A stretch of DNA of 64,000 nt. It comes from Piper betle. Its lineage: Eukaryota > Streptophyta > Magnoliopsida > Piperales > Piperaceae. Shown here in pieces: positions 36,133 to 47,361 of this stretch (the stretch's first letter is position 1; every line of letters starts with the position of its first letter). The notes beneath the pieces are model-generated. The model worked only from the letters and a program-made list of their open reading frames with translations, made no database searches and had not been told where the DNA came from. Position numbers and translations under genes: made by a program. The DNA lies in NCBI GenBank assembly GCA_033002965.1, contig JAURVB010003251.1:124001-188000 (forward strand), given 5' to 3'.

Positions 36133-37750
36133 TTAATATCTTTGTTTATTTACACAATACCGGACTTAACTTATGATGTTAACTAAGTTTGCTAATTCAT
36201 GTATAAATCCCCGCTCTCTAACTACTTTGGAGTCAGTTATTACTAAGTCGTCTTTAAGATTCACCTAATCCTGGAGGCCGTTTTTCCTATTCATCTTTAG
36301 AGATTGTCTACCCTCACCTTTGAAGTTGTTGTGTTAATTATAAAAATTATGACAAAAAAAGGAGAGTTCAAGGAGGGGTAAGTATTTTGTTTTTTAACCC
36401 AACAAATGTACTTTTCCTTCTTGCAAAATTACAAGTTATTAGTGGCCAAATTTTATAATCGAAATTGAACTAATTAACACTTAAAATTAGATCGAATCAA
36501 AATGTTTTGATTTGATCGGTTTGATGACATAGTAACTTAATTATATTATAAGTTATAGAATATAAAAATAAATCATATAAAAAATAAAATATAATCATAT
36601 AAAAAATAAATCTAAACATATATATCTTATCAAATATGTCAAAATTTATCCTAAAAATAAAATAATTTCATGATAATCATTGTAACAAATATTTTTAAGA
36701 TTATGTTTTTGGAAAATTTGATTGTTCTGGTTAATTTTGTTAGTTTGAATTCCAAATCAAAAAATCAATATTTTTTCTATTCGTTTTGGATTTTACCAAA
36801 AATGAAACCAAATTTATTTTAGAATTGAACCTAATTGCGATTTCCTTTTCGATTTTTACTTTTCACCTATAAGTTTAAGGATTAAAATTTAAAATTTATT
36901 AATTAAATTAGGCTAAGAGTAGGCTAAATATGAGCATTTCGTAGTTCAGTTGATGATTTACAGTTTAAAATTTCAGAATTAAGATTAATTTCATGGAAGG
37001 ATTAAAATTTGGTGCTTAAAGTATAGGGTTTATGATTTTGTATCGTATCTCACTTTCAAAAGGAATCGACTCCATTTTCTTCTAATTTTCAGTAATTAGA
37101 TCAAACTGAATTGAATTTTCTTTTTTTCTTTTTTAAAAAAGAAGAAACAGAATGGAATTTTTTAATTAGAATTATATCGAACGAAATAAATAAAAAAAAT
37201 GGTTCAATGACCACACACAAAATATTTGCAAATAGTAGGATTCTTTGAAAGATTAGACGTTTCACTAACATTGATTTAAAATTATTGTATCTTTTTTTGG
37301 ATGAACTTAATTTTAAATCCATTTATTTAGTCATGGACTTGTGATTAAAATATTATTTATATTAGTATAAGTTAGCCAAGACCCACACATTGCATTTTCT
37401 AGTAAAATAATTGAATAGGATCCTTCAATTAATTTGTTGAGTCCCACATCTAATAGTTACTAGGGTAAGGTTCTGCATATTAGTTGAGATAAAGTTTATA
37501 ATTTTAAATTTTAACTATCCACTTTGAAAAAATGACTAGTCTTATCGGTAAGACTAAGCACAATTTGGTTAATGGTACCCAATTTTGTAATTTGGTTAAA
37601 GCCAAATCCAACCATACTCAGTTTGGTTGGTTCGTTCAAAATGAATCAATCCAAATAAACCAATAAATATATATGATTGTACTTATATTATTGTATGATC
37701 ACAATTCAACATAAAAAATAATGTCAAGGCAGAATAAAATTAATTAAATT
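35878..37750. other. Gene-free AT-rich stretch upstream of the CASP-like gene
   Basis: It contains a long TTA microsatellite (36077-36134) and a diverged repeat at about 36450-36850 with AATTGAACC / TTCGATT ends. No gene is recognised. Confidence 0.4.
36077..36134. repeat. (TTA)n microsatellite
   Basis: About 18 TTA units with one interruption near 36121-36125. Confidence 0.95.
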
Positions 37751-37751
37751 G

Positions 37752-37925
37752 AATAAATCTTTGATTGATGATTTATGAAAGAACAACCTGTAATAATTAT
37801 TTTGAATATTGTAGCATTGGATGATATTGTGACATTGGAGAGATAAAATAAATCTTTGATTGATGATTTATGAAAGAACAACCTGTAATAATTATTTTGA
37901 ATATTGTGGAGCATTGGAGAGATAA
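37752..37925. repeat. 95-bp tandem duplication
   Basis: AATAAATCTTTGATTGATGA... at 37752 recurs at 37847 and stays almost identical for about 65 bp. The second copy lacks an internal segment (GATGATATTGTGACATTG) present in the first. Confidence 0.85.
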
Positions 37926-37999
37926 TCAAGATTGGTCAAACTTAAAAGAATGAAATCTTAAATGAGCAAAGTTGAAAATATGGTAGACATTGGATTAAT

Positions 38000-39140
38000 C
38001 TTAGATAAGCCCACTTATTGGACACAACAAATGTTTAATTATTTACATATTTGCCATTGGACATAGCCAACTTAAATGACTTTAGTTTTTTTAAAATTTA
38101 TCAAAATAAAATCTCAAATATAACAAAAAATCTTCTCAAAAGTTGAATTTGCACATGGAGATGCCAAATATTAAAGAATATTCTTGGCCATTCCTAATAA
38201 TTAGCTACACCTCTTGACCTCTATAAATAGAATCACACAGTCTAATTTTTCAATCATAGGAGGATCTCTCAAAGGTCACACAAAAAATTGGTGGACTTTG
38301 GAAAAAAACTCAAATAAACTCTGTCCATTGAATCATTGGTGTATTTGTTAAGCTAGTTAAGCTAAAAGGCTAACCTAGTCCGGTTGAGTCATGTGCTTGC
38401 CTGGCTCAGTCCAATCCCCTTATTAGCTTAGTCTAGTTGAGTTTACACACTCACTCGGCTCGGTTTAGCCTCTTTGCTAGCCTAGTCTGGTTGAATTCAT
38501 GCACTCGCTCGGCTCGGTTTAGCCCCCTTGCTAACTTAGTTTGGTTGAGTCCATGCACTCGCTCAGCTTAGTTTAGCTCATTACATAGTCTGGTTGAGTT
38601 CATGTGCTTGCCCAACTTGGTTCAACTAGTTCGTTCATTTGGCCTAGTCGAGTTGTAGACTTCCTTTGCCTTGTTGAGTTGAATTGTTGATTTTGCTGAT
38701 TTAGTTAGTTAGTTAATTTTGACTTGATAAGCCCAATTTGATCAAACAACTCTTTTGTGCTTTCTTGAATATTGATCAAGTCTATTTTATTAAAAAGAGT
38801 ATTTATATTGAGTTGGAACACACAAGTATCACATGTGATAAATATTCTTTTAAGTAATTATACTTGCCAAATTGCAACTATTATCAAGTGAAATATTTGA
38901 AGCTTAAAACCCCATACTTCAATGGAGTAAAAGAAATATCTTTATAATTGAGAGTTTCTTTATAAATTTTTCTACCTTGCAATTATCAATGAAAAGTTAA
39001 ACTTATGTCACTTTCTCTTGCAAATTTCTTACTTATTAGTTAATTTAATTTCGATATTTTAGTGATAAGGGAGCTTTGGTGTAACCCTTAACTCTAGTAT
39101 ATGCATCGCATAAGCCCTTAACGAGCGTGACAACAATCTC
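38000..39140 (+). mobile_element. LTR-like sequence with an internal minisatellite
   Basis: A promoter-like CTCTATAAATAGAA at 38218-38231 is followed by the minisatellite at 38375-38655. Near 38960-39130 there is a polyadenylation-like region (TTATCAATGAAAAG) ending GAGCGTGACAAC. This order resembles a solo LTR. No matching second LTR, coding domain or target duplication was identified, and the ends are not fixed. Confidence 0.3.
38375..38655 (+). repeat. Minisatellite, about 54-bp period, six units
   Basis: The word TAGTCTGGTTGAGTT and close variants recur at about 38376, 38429, 38483, 38537, 38586 and 38645. Between them are CATGCACTCGCTCGGCTCGG-type segments. Spacings are 53, 54, 54, 49 and 59 bp. 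The units have diverged by perhaps 10-25%. Confidence 0.85.
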
Positions 39141-40734
39141 CATTTTTATTTTTCGCGTTTATGCAAAAGGCCAAATGTGTGCCATAATTTTGGGCAAACA
39201 ATTATTTTTCTAGCTTCCCTCTTTTAAGTCATGTCTATATATACTTTAAATGACCATGGTATGTAACAAAAGCTTAAAAGATTGTCATTATAGTTCAATT
39301 CATTGAAGATGTTTCATCAATGTAAGTAAAAGAGATGGAGGCTTGACATATTATCTATTGTGCATCAATTATGTAATGTTCTAAAGTAAAACCTTATTCA
39401 TGTAATTTTTCGTGATAAATTTATAATTAGCCCATAAATATATGCTAGTATAACATTAATTCATAAATAAGATTTAAAAATAATTAGAATAAACATTAAA
39501 GAGTGAACACTTCATAATAGAGAACATCATTATTATTTTGATTAGTTTTGTTGAAGTTTGGTTAAAACCAAACCAAATCAAACCAAATATTATTATTAAT
39601 CACATTTGTAAGGGATGGTGCGATTGTGAGGGATATATATTTTTTTGTTGATATTGTTGCAAGGAACCTAACACAAGTTGGATTTTTTTGTTTTTGTGTT
39701 TATTTTTTATTATTATGAATCACAAGGATAAGAAAACAATAGTATTGAACCACAAAAAAGAGTGACAAAAAACTGCCCTTGAAACAAAATTCAGAAAAAT
39801 AAAACAATTTTTTTAAAAAAAACAAAATAACGAGCATAAAAAATTAATTTCGGGTGGAATTCTCTTAGAATCAAACTGAACTAAATTAGATCAGTTTGTT
39901 CAATTTGATTACCAATTATAGGTCGATTATTGTTCGGGTGTCCAATTTGGTCAATTTGACTAGTTTGGTTTTTGGTTCGGTTCAATTTTTAACCAAACCA
40001 ACCATTTGCACAACCCTACTGATTGATTTGCAATTGAATTGGGTCATTACAAGTGATATTAAAGGTAGTTCGAGACCATATTGAATGATAGACAACTGTT
40101 TAGATATAGATTTAAATTATTAGAATAGACTCGTGAGCCAAAAAAGAAAATTTGGAGTTTGAATTTTTAGATAGTCTCACATCTAATATCAACTAATGTA
40201 AGATCAAATATATTTATAGGTGCCGGTATTTACAATCCTTAACTTGGTTAATTACTTTTAAAAAATAGCAAAACCTATTAATTTGTACTAATTGAACTGA
40301 ATTATTACACTACTCTAAACCAACGGGTGAAATAGAGCATGTCCACCATATTTTCTTTGTTCTAATGAACCAAAAGTGATTAAGATGGGGGGTCACTTTG
40401 TTCTAAGGAAACAAAAGTGATTAACAAGGTGATCCCCATGATTAAAAAAAGATCAAAGTGTTTAGAAATAGCCTTCATGCAAATATATAAAGGGAAAACA
40501 ACTCTACGAAGAATCCCAATCTAAAATAAGCATCATTTTTTAAAGAGATACATCTATATATAAGAACACTTTTTAATTTTCTTAAGAGATGCACCCATTA
40601 TCAAGGAGAAATCAAGGAATCGTGAGAGCAAATTTGAAAATTAAATTATTTTCTTATAAGCGACAATAGATTTATAGAAAAATCTTTGATGGGTCAAAAG
40701 GTTGTAATCTTATAAATGTGACTATAAGAAGACG

Positions 40735-40735
<1 letters not shown>

Positions 40736-40783
<48 letters not shown>
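40736..40783. repeat. (AT)n microsatellite
   Basis: About 23-24 AT units. Confidence 0.95.
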
Positions 40784-40788
<5 letters not shown>

Positions 40789-41075
40789 CAAGACAAAGAT
40801 CCCATCATTTTCTTTTTATATTTATATTAGATTATGTCAACAAATTGAAATGAATTAAATAATCTCATTTTATGCTATGATTATGTTATTCTAATTACGT
40901 TTAGACTCGACTTATAATTTAGTTAGACTTAAACTATGGTTCTATAAAAATTCAAAAATTTCTTTGCTTTGTTATTTTCGGTTTCTCAACAACTTTTTCA
41001 CGAGCTACCCCATATCATAGATCTATTACAAATTAGCGAATCATTTGTGATGTTTTTATTCACAAAAAAGAGAGC

Positions 41076-41405
41076 TATTTTAATAAATACACTCAACCGA
41101 CCTCAATACTTTTACCGATTAATGTCCTAGAAGATTTTGCTGGGCCTTCATCACTTAGATTTCGACTTTTGAGAAATACATTGGCTAATGAATTAGTAAT
41201 TGTTGTCCATCTTTCTTTACTACCTTCAATACTTCCCGTATCTGCCATGTTTCTTCAATTATTCACAAGTGGAATTTAGGCTCCTATTTTTACAACTTGA
41301 GCTATGGCCAACTCTTTGAAGAGTCAAACTTAAGAAGTGTACCCTTTTTTTAAAGATGCACAATTTAGGTATTGAGGTTGGTTGAGTGTATTTACTATAA
41401 TAATT
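41076..41405. repeat. Inverted-repeat element, about 330 bp
   Basis: Left arm ATTTTAATAAATACACTCAA... near 41081 and right arm ...TTGAGTGTATTTACTATAAT near 41381 are complementary for about 35 bp. GAGGTTGG/CCGACCTC lies just inside. A foldback MITE or a short TIR transposon is likely. Confidence 0.55.
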
Positions 41406-41700
41406 CTTTTTTTGTGGGAATAAAAAAATATACATATTCTAGGGGAAAAATTCTTGCCCAGGCACGTAGAAATATGAATAAAAATCAATAAGAAGGATAA
41501 GATTTTGATAATTCAATTAAATTTTGGGCCGAAGCTTTTAAACAACTCAAAAAATAACATTTTGGAGCTATCACCAAATCAACTTTTATATAACTAATAA
41601 AAAAAGATACATGTAAGAAAAAAGAAGAAAATATACATATCATAACAAAAAATATATATACTTAATCAAAGTCCAAGGTATCAATTTATTTGGATACACG

Positions 41701-42605
41701 CATGGTTGCATAAATCGGAATCGGAATTGGAATCGGTTTTCCAGTGAATCGGAATCAGAATCGGAATCGGTCTGAATCGGCCAGAAATCGGTTCAGTTGA
41801 ATCGGTCCAAATTAATTTAATCGGTCATATATAATAATTTAACAATTCATAATATAAATATATTAAAATTAGGTATTGATGTTATTTTGATATTATTCTA
41901 TGTATTATAGTTTATGATATTTTTAAATATTTTTTAAGATTTTTTTAAATTATTTAGAATTAATTATTATTTTTGACTCGAGTTAGACTCGAGTCAACTT
42001 TTAATTACGAGAATGCCACCCTCCCTCTTTACCCTCGCCGGCGGCGAGCTCGGAGTCGGGGACGCACGGCGGAGGCGGAAACAGGGCCGCGACATGGTCG
42101 GATGGCTGTGGCGTGGTCGGACGGCCGTGGCGGAGCTGAGGGCGAAAGCGGAGCGGAGGGCGAAAGCGGAGCGGAGGGCGGCGACCCCGGAGTCAGGGAC
42201 GCACGACGGAGGCCGAAATGGGGCGGCGACATGATCGGACGGCCGTGGCGTGGTCGGACGGCCGTGGCGGAGCTGAGGGCGGAAGCGGAGCGGAGGGTGG
42301 CGGAGCGAGCGCGACGGCGGAAGCGGGGAGGTTTTTAAAAGCCAAATTACCATTTTACCCATGTTTAATTAATTTAATTAAAATCAGACCTAGGGTATTT
42401 TAGTAATTTCTTAAAAAACCGATTCCGATTTAAATCGGCCGATTCCGATTCCGATTTAAATCGGTCAGAATCGGCCAAAATCGGCTGATTCAGCGACCGA
42501 TTCGGCCCCGAAATCGGATCGGCATCGCGCCGATCTGATTTAAATCGGCCGATTCCACACAGAATCGGCAGATTCCACACAGAATCGGCAGATTCCTGCA
42601 ATACG
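41701..42605 (+). mobile_element. MULE-like TIR element, copy C, with 9-bp target duplication
   Basis: The element starts CATGGTTGCATAAATCGG and ends with CTGCAATACG, inverted and related. It is flanked on both sides by GGATACACG (41692-41700 and 42606-42614), a 9-bp duplication typical of Mutator-like elements. Many AATCGG (left) and CCGATT (right) words form long subterminal inverted repeats. A 310-bp AT-rich arm leads to GACTCGAGTTAGACTCGAGTC and then the GC-rich core (42015-42340). Two copies of a roughly 140-bp unit with GGACGGCCGTGGCG words make up the core. There is no transposase. Confidence 0.7.
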
Positions 42606-42614
42606 GGATACACG

Positions 42615-43610
42615 TACGTCCTTCTAGCTAGATATATATTTAAATTTATTACCTACATAAAATGCGGATTACTTAATAAAAGAAAATTGATAAAACACGA
42701 GTCTCTTTGGGGACGTCTGGCAAATGGAAGAATAAAATTTGTGAAAAAAATTAGACAAATGTTTTATGCAATTATGCTTCTACTTCAAATAATAGATATG
42801 CATATAAACTGGGTATGTATCCGTTTGATAGGGGACGCCTGCAATTGGGAGATGCACATTTTGCTCAAAGCATTTACAAGACACAATATTATGGTAGAGA
42901 TTAAGACACAAAATTTTAAAATTAAAGAATAAATTAAGACAAATTAGTCAAACCAAATTCACACAATTTCATGATTCTACTAACTGTATTCGAGTTAGAG
43001 ATGATCTTGATTGATCTTCTTTTAAAAATTTTATTGATTTTTTTGCTTTAGAAAAAAAATAACATTATAGATTTTAGTCCCTGTGGGTACTTAATACAGT
43101 GCATATTCTTTCTCCATATCTCAAGATCACATTTAGGGGGTGATGCTTGCACTGAAAAATATCCAAAATTAAAACACAACTCATTGAGGAAAATACGAAG
43201 CAAAATACATATAATTGTTTGGGATCCATTTGGTTGGCATAAAAATAATATAAATGAAAAATAAAATTTACATGAAATAGAAATGTATGAAATGAAATGA
43301 TATAAAAATTTATTTATTTTTACATGTTTGGATAATAAGAAAATCAGATAAAAATAAAATATTTCTTCCCACATGCATGTGTACGTATCTTTTAAAATTT
43401 TCTTCAATTTTTTTTATTAGAAAATGTTATTTTTTAAATTTTTACATAGATTTTGACTGAAATTGAAATCTCTTTTGACTACATTTTAAGACATCCAAAC
43501 ACAATAATAAATTGTGATTTTCAAATTTTATATTTTTTTTATGTAATTTCAAGACAACTAAAAAAAAAGAATAACTCGTTGAAATTAATTATAAAACCAA
43601 TTTAAAAACT
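42615..43610. other. Gene-free AT-rich stretch
   Basis: No gene or clear repeat is recognised; the frame at 43048-43407 (-) is hydrophobic AT-rich translation without family features. Confidence 0.4.
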
Positions 43611-43615
43611 ACCCC

Positions 43616-44256
43616 TTAGCCGGTGGCAGGCCAGCAAAGAGGGCAGAACTCGCTCAGGTCCAGCCAAGGTAGTTGCAGCCTTACTGGAGTACGTAAGAAG
43701 CAGAGCAAGGCATGCATGCAACGTCCACCCCTTCCTCCAACTCTTCTTGACACGCCGCACATATCTCCTTGCTATCGCTGTCACCAACGTCGCCCTCTTC
43801 GTCCTCCACAGCTTCACTTCGAGGGCCTCCACCGCCTCCTTAGCAGCAGGGTTGACGCCCTTTGGAGAATATTCGCCATCATCCATCATCCAGTACCGAT
43901 GCACTTTCCTCGCCGATTACCGATTCGCCCAGTCTACTCACAAACTCCATGGTTAGATCGTCGTTTGCAGTGTCGTCGGTCGCCGGAAGATCGACCAAGG
44001 AGTCTTCGACGAAGGGGTAGAATCCTATGACTTTTGCCGCCGTCTATTTCGATACAAGGAAGCCTGCTCGTGCTTCCGCGTCCAATTCGAACCAAACGGA
44101 TGACGTCGTCTTCACATGTTGCCCGCTCGCTGGTCTGCTGCAACGCTTTGTTCTGCACCGAATTACCACCGCCGGTGCAACACCACTTAGTAGTCGCAAG
44201 AGCCAAGAAGACGAGAAGACCCGCCACACCTCTTCACATATTCCCTGCCCTTCCAA
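43616..44256 (-). pseudogene. RING-type E3 ubiquitin ligase-like pseudogene
   Basis: A GC-rich island in AT-rich surroundings. Read on the - strand it gives, across three frames, SVWFELDAEARAGFLV, GFYPFVEDSLVDLPATDDT, LTMEFVSRLGESVIGEESASVLDD, GEYSPKGVNPAAKEAVEALEV and VEDEEGDVGDSDSKEICAACQEELEEGVDVACMPC. It ends LDLSEFCPLCWPATG with a stop near 43619. NPAAKEAVEAL followed by CxxC...CMPC...W-L...CPLC is the layout of RING-H2 E3 ligases of the BTL/AIP2-like type. The coding frame is broken: a TAG after FLVSK, a 7-bp duplication (GATGATG) near 43893-43905, a shift near 43825, and loss of the central YH..C part of the RING. No introns are evident, so a single-exon gene or retrocopy decayed here. 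The N-terminal extent is uncertain. Confidence 0.65.
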
Positions 44257-44299
44257 TGGTTTTTACATGTCTGTTAACAATTGCTGACACCAGTCAAGT

Positions 44300-45148
44300 G
44301 CCCCCCAGGCAATGCCCGGGTTATGTTTTTACTATATAAAAAATTATTTTACAAATAAAATAAAAAATTTACATTGTTGATTTATAAAACTAAATATAAC
44401 AATAAACTAACATGTAAGATAATAAAACTGCAAACTTGACTTATTAAAAATTTGAACATAATTCTCAAAATATTTAATAAGTCATTAGACATAATAAAAC
44501 TCGAACAAACATGTTTATACCATTTTATAATTAGAAGAACTTATTAAATAAAATCATAAAACTACATCATATTTTAGAATTTTAACACTTTTAAGGTTAG
44601 TTGTGAGCTAAAAATGTTTATAATCCAGCCGTCTGCCTGCCCTGGTCTTGATTTTGACTATTCTTCTCCAATTTTTTTAAAATTTTCTTTTTCAAGTGGG
44701 GAAATTACAGACAATTCTTATTTTCTCCCATTTTCTGTAATTAGGCTCATTTTCACACCAACCCTAGCCAAGGCAATCGAGCTATAAAATATATAAATAT
44801 TAAATAACAATTGAGAGAGCGGGAATAATCAATCTCATTTAAAAAAATAAATCTACTTAATAGCGAAAACATATTTCTCTTAATCAATCTCCTTAACAAA
44901 AGAAAAAATCTTCATCATTTCAAATGTTTTTAATTACAGTATAAGACAACTTCAATGTTATCAGGAAATATTTTTAAGGTAAATGATATAATTAAGAGTA
45001 GAATTGTAAATTAGGCATGAAGTGTAACTTAGGGTTGTCAAGAACTGACATATGTGTCATGTTCATCAAGTCTTGGATATATAAATACCATTGTAATCTT
45101 CTTATTCAATCAATGAAAGTTCAATTGTTCTCAAATATAATCATTATT
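44300..45148. other. Gene-free stretch with an LTR-like end
   Basis: Mostly AT-rich. At about 45035-45145 the sequence TTGTCAAGAACTGACA, a TATATAAATACC box (45078-45089) and ATCAATGAAAGTTCAATTG resemble the promoter-to-polyA part of a Copia-type LTR. No coding domain or partner LTR was seen. Confidence 0.3.
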
Positions 45149-45450
45149 TTTTGAAAAATAAAACGTCGCTCGCAATCATCCCAAGTGTACAATAATCACT
45201 GACCAAATTAATAGCAGCCACCTGGTTTGATCAATGCAAAAACTATAAAGGAAATATTCATGGGAGCATCAATAATAGGTTTGGATATATCTCTCATATA
45301 AACAACTTACCCAGAAAAAACCAAGAAAGGCAATTAAAATAGCAGAATTTTCGTAAACAATAAAATTCTAAAAGTATAAACTTTATTACCTGAGATGCCT
45401 CCAATCCATCCGTCCTGCCGTCTTGTGAGAATGCTGAGGCCACCGGCGCC
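45149..45450 (-). CDS. Tentative small three-exon reading frame, product unknown
   Basis: On the - strand an ATG at 45450 (context GACATGGCG) opens MAPVASAFSQDGRTDGLEASQ and meets a donor CAG|GTAATA. After an acceptor CTTTTAG comes NFIVYENSAILIAFLGFFW (a plausible membrane span), then a donor TGG|GTAAGT. After ACCAG follows VAAINLVSDYCTLGMIASDVLFFKK and a stop. Approximate exons are 45450-45388, 45370-45314 and 45222-45149. All junctions are phase 0 and keep the frame open, giving about 64 residues. I do not recognise a family. The 3' end abuts an LTR-like sequence, so this may be the 5' part of a gene truncated by an insertion, or chance. Confidence 0.25.
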
Positions 45451-45519
45451 ATGTCTTATTCGAGAAGAATATTTGCTCATTCTTCATCATTATTTCCTCA
45501 TTTGAGTTTGCAATTTCCA

Positions 45520-47360
45520 TCTACAAAACTGAAAATGAGCTCAGACTTTTCTCATTAATCCAAGAAGAAAAAAGAAAATATGAGTTCATATAAATTAGTA
45601 CTTGAATTTGCACCTTATTAGGATTATTATTCATACTGGCCTCCTCTTACAAGTATTTTAATGCACTTGTATACAAAGCAAGTTATTTAGGGAGGATCTT
45701 TATTTTTAAGGTAGTCTAACATCTGATGAGAGAAGTTAGAAAACATTAGCTATTAACACTCCAAAAATAACAATATAAATAAAGCTAAAGCAAAACATAT
45801 TCAACTAAATGAAACATTGGATAAATATTGCACTTGCCATCCTTCTCACAAAGGGAGCAACTCACTGCTCCAATCATACACACATACAGTTTTCGGTAAA
45901 CATAGAAAAAAACAACAATAGTGACACTTGGGAGCAAGATTTACTTCAACTCTGTTTACATTGTACATCTATTAAGCAAAGATGATATAAGAAGCTTTTG
46001 TATAAGGAAACAATACACGTACCAAAGGCATCTCTCCCTTCAAAAAATTAGTTGCCGAATTGAGCAAGAGCTTTGAGGATGGTTGAAGGTATGCAAAGTA
46101 GGTCTTTGCCTGATCATGTCATGTTATTACTAGGACACTGTTTTGAACATTTAAGGGATTTTCAGACTTCGATAGAATGTTTCGAGGTGATCTAGTAATG
46201 TTTTATTTTGAGAGGGAGTCAAAAATATTTCAGAGAATTATAGAATGGACAAGAACCTTGTGTAATCCCAGTAATGTCTACATTTTCGACTAAAATTCTT
46301 AAGTTAGAAGGGTTCAGGTTTTGCAAGTGATATTTCCTTATACTTGGTCATAGATATAGTTCAACCTTTTTATGAAAATTAATTTTGTTTAGCACAATTA
46401 TTGAAACAAAAATATATTTTTGCATTTTTTTACACAATTAATATGTCAATGTTGTATCAATATTATTATGTGAATATATGCACTATGAGAGATTTACCTA
46501 CGAACTAAATATTTGTTTTCTTGTATCTTCTAATTGATATCTTATAGTAGCTAAAAGTAAATATCACCACAAAAAGCAAGCATAATATGCTTCTATTGAT
46601 CAGCTAAGTAAAAATTAAACATCTTTCGAATTTGTAACATATGTTTTTAGAGTTTTGAGAGCAGTTTCTAATTGGTGAGCCTAATTTTAGTACAGTTTTT
46701 GAGATATTCATTACATTTTCACTTCTATCTTGCAGCTTGTTTCTCTTGTTGGTGTCATTTGATGCATGATTTCGCTTGTTAGGTTGGTTTAGAATTGGTT
46801 GAATATGCATAGTTGTGGTGTTTACTTTGATTCATGTGTGGGTTAGTAAATTAGGCTCCTAATTGTGACAAGGATTTCTCTATTTTGATTAATTAACGAC
46901 CGAGTCAAGTAAGTAGTTACAAGGTTTATTGAAAGACAGCCCAACCGCCAATATGCCTTCTTCTTCCGGCTTTTTATCTTCTTCCAATTTGGGTATTGAA
47001 AACGTGAAACCTTTGATGTAAACAAGAACGTCCTGTGCCGGCTTTGTCCATTGAATGGAAAACATGGGCATCGACAATTGGATACAACAAGAACGACAAA
47101 TGGACAAGATCAAGCAAAGCAAATCAGGCAGAAACAATATTTGTACAAATTCATCAGCAGGCTTTATTTACGAGGCAGTTAAAAAGTTAAGCTTAGTACA
47201 AGTAATTAAACAGTTGAATACACTTACACAACTAGAGGATGCTAAAATCAACCAAATGTTCCTATCTCTGCTGCCAAAGGAAGCGGCCCTCAACAAGGCT
47301 TCTTCTCATTCACATGTACATTTATTTACCAAGTGCAAAAGGTCTTCTTTCGGTCTCATT
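45520..47360. other. Gene-free stretch downstream of the ARF gene
   Basis: AT-rich with no recognised gene. The short frames at 46604-47137 (-) and 47055-47426 (+) show no family features; the latter overlaps the last ARF exon on the other strand. Confidence 0.4.
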
Positions 47361-47361
47361 T

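Larger units (their letters stand above)
39141..41700. other. Gene-free stretch
   Basis: A diverged element at about 39545-40018 has GGTTAAAACCAAACCAAATC at one end and GGTTCGGTTCAATTTTTAACC...GCACAACCCTAC at the other, a typical AT-rich non-autonomous transposon. A long TA microsatellite lies at 40736-40783. The segments near 41088-41110 and 41365-41400 are inverted copies (TTAATAAATACACTCAACCGACCTCAA and its complement), enclosing about 270 bp. No gene is recognised. Confidence 0.4.

Noticed and set aside
38375..38655. CRISPR-like regular spacing
   Set aside because: Units are diverged along their whole length with no unique spacers; this is a eukaryotic minisatellite.
41973..42362. Several 60-122-codon frames in the GC-rich core of MULE-like copy C
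   Set aside because: Arg/Gly/Ala-rich translation of GC repeats in multiple frames; the internal duplication explains the length.
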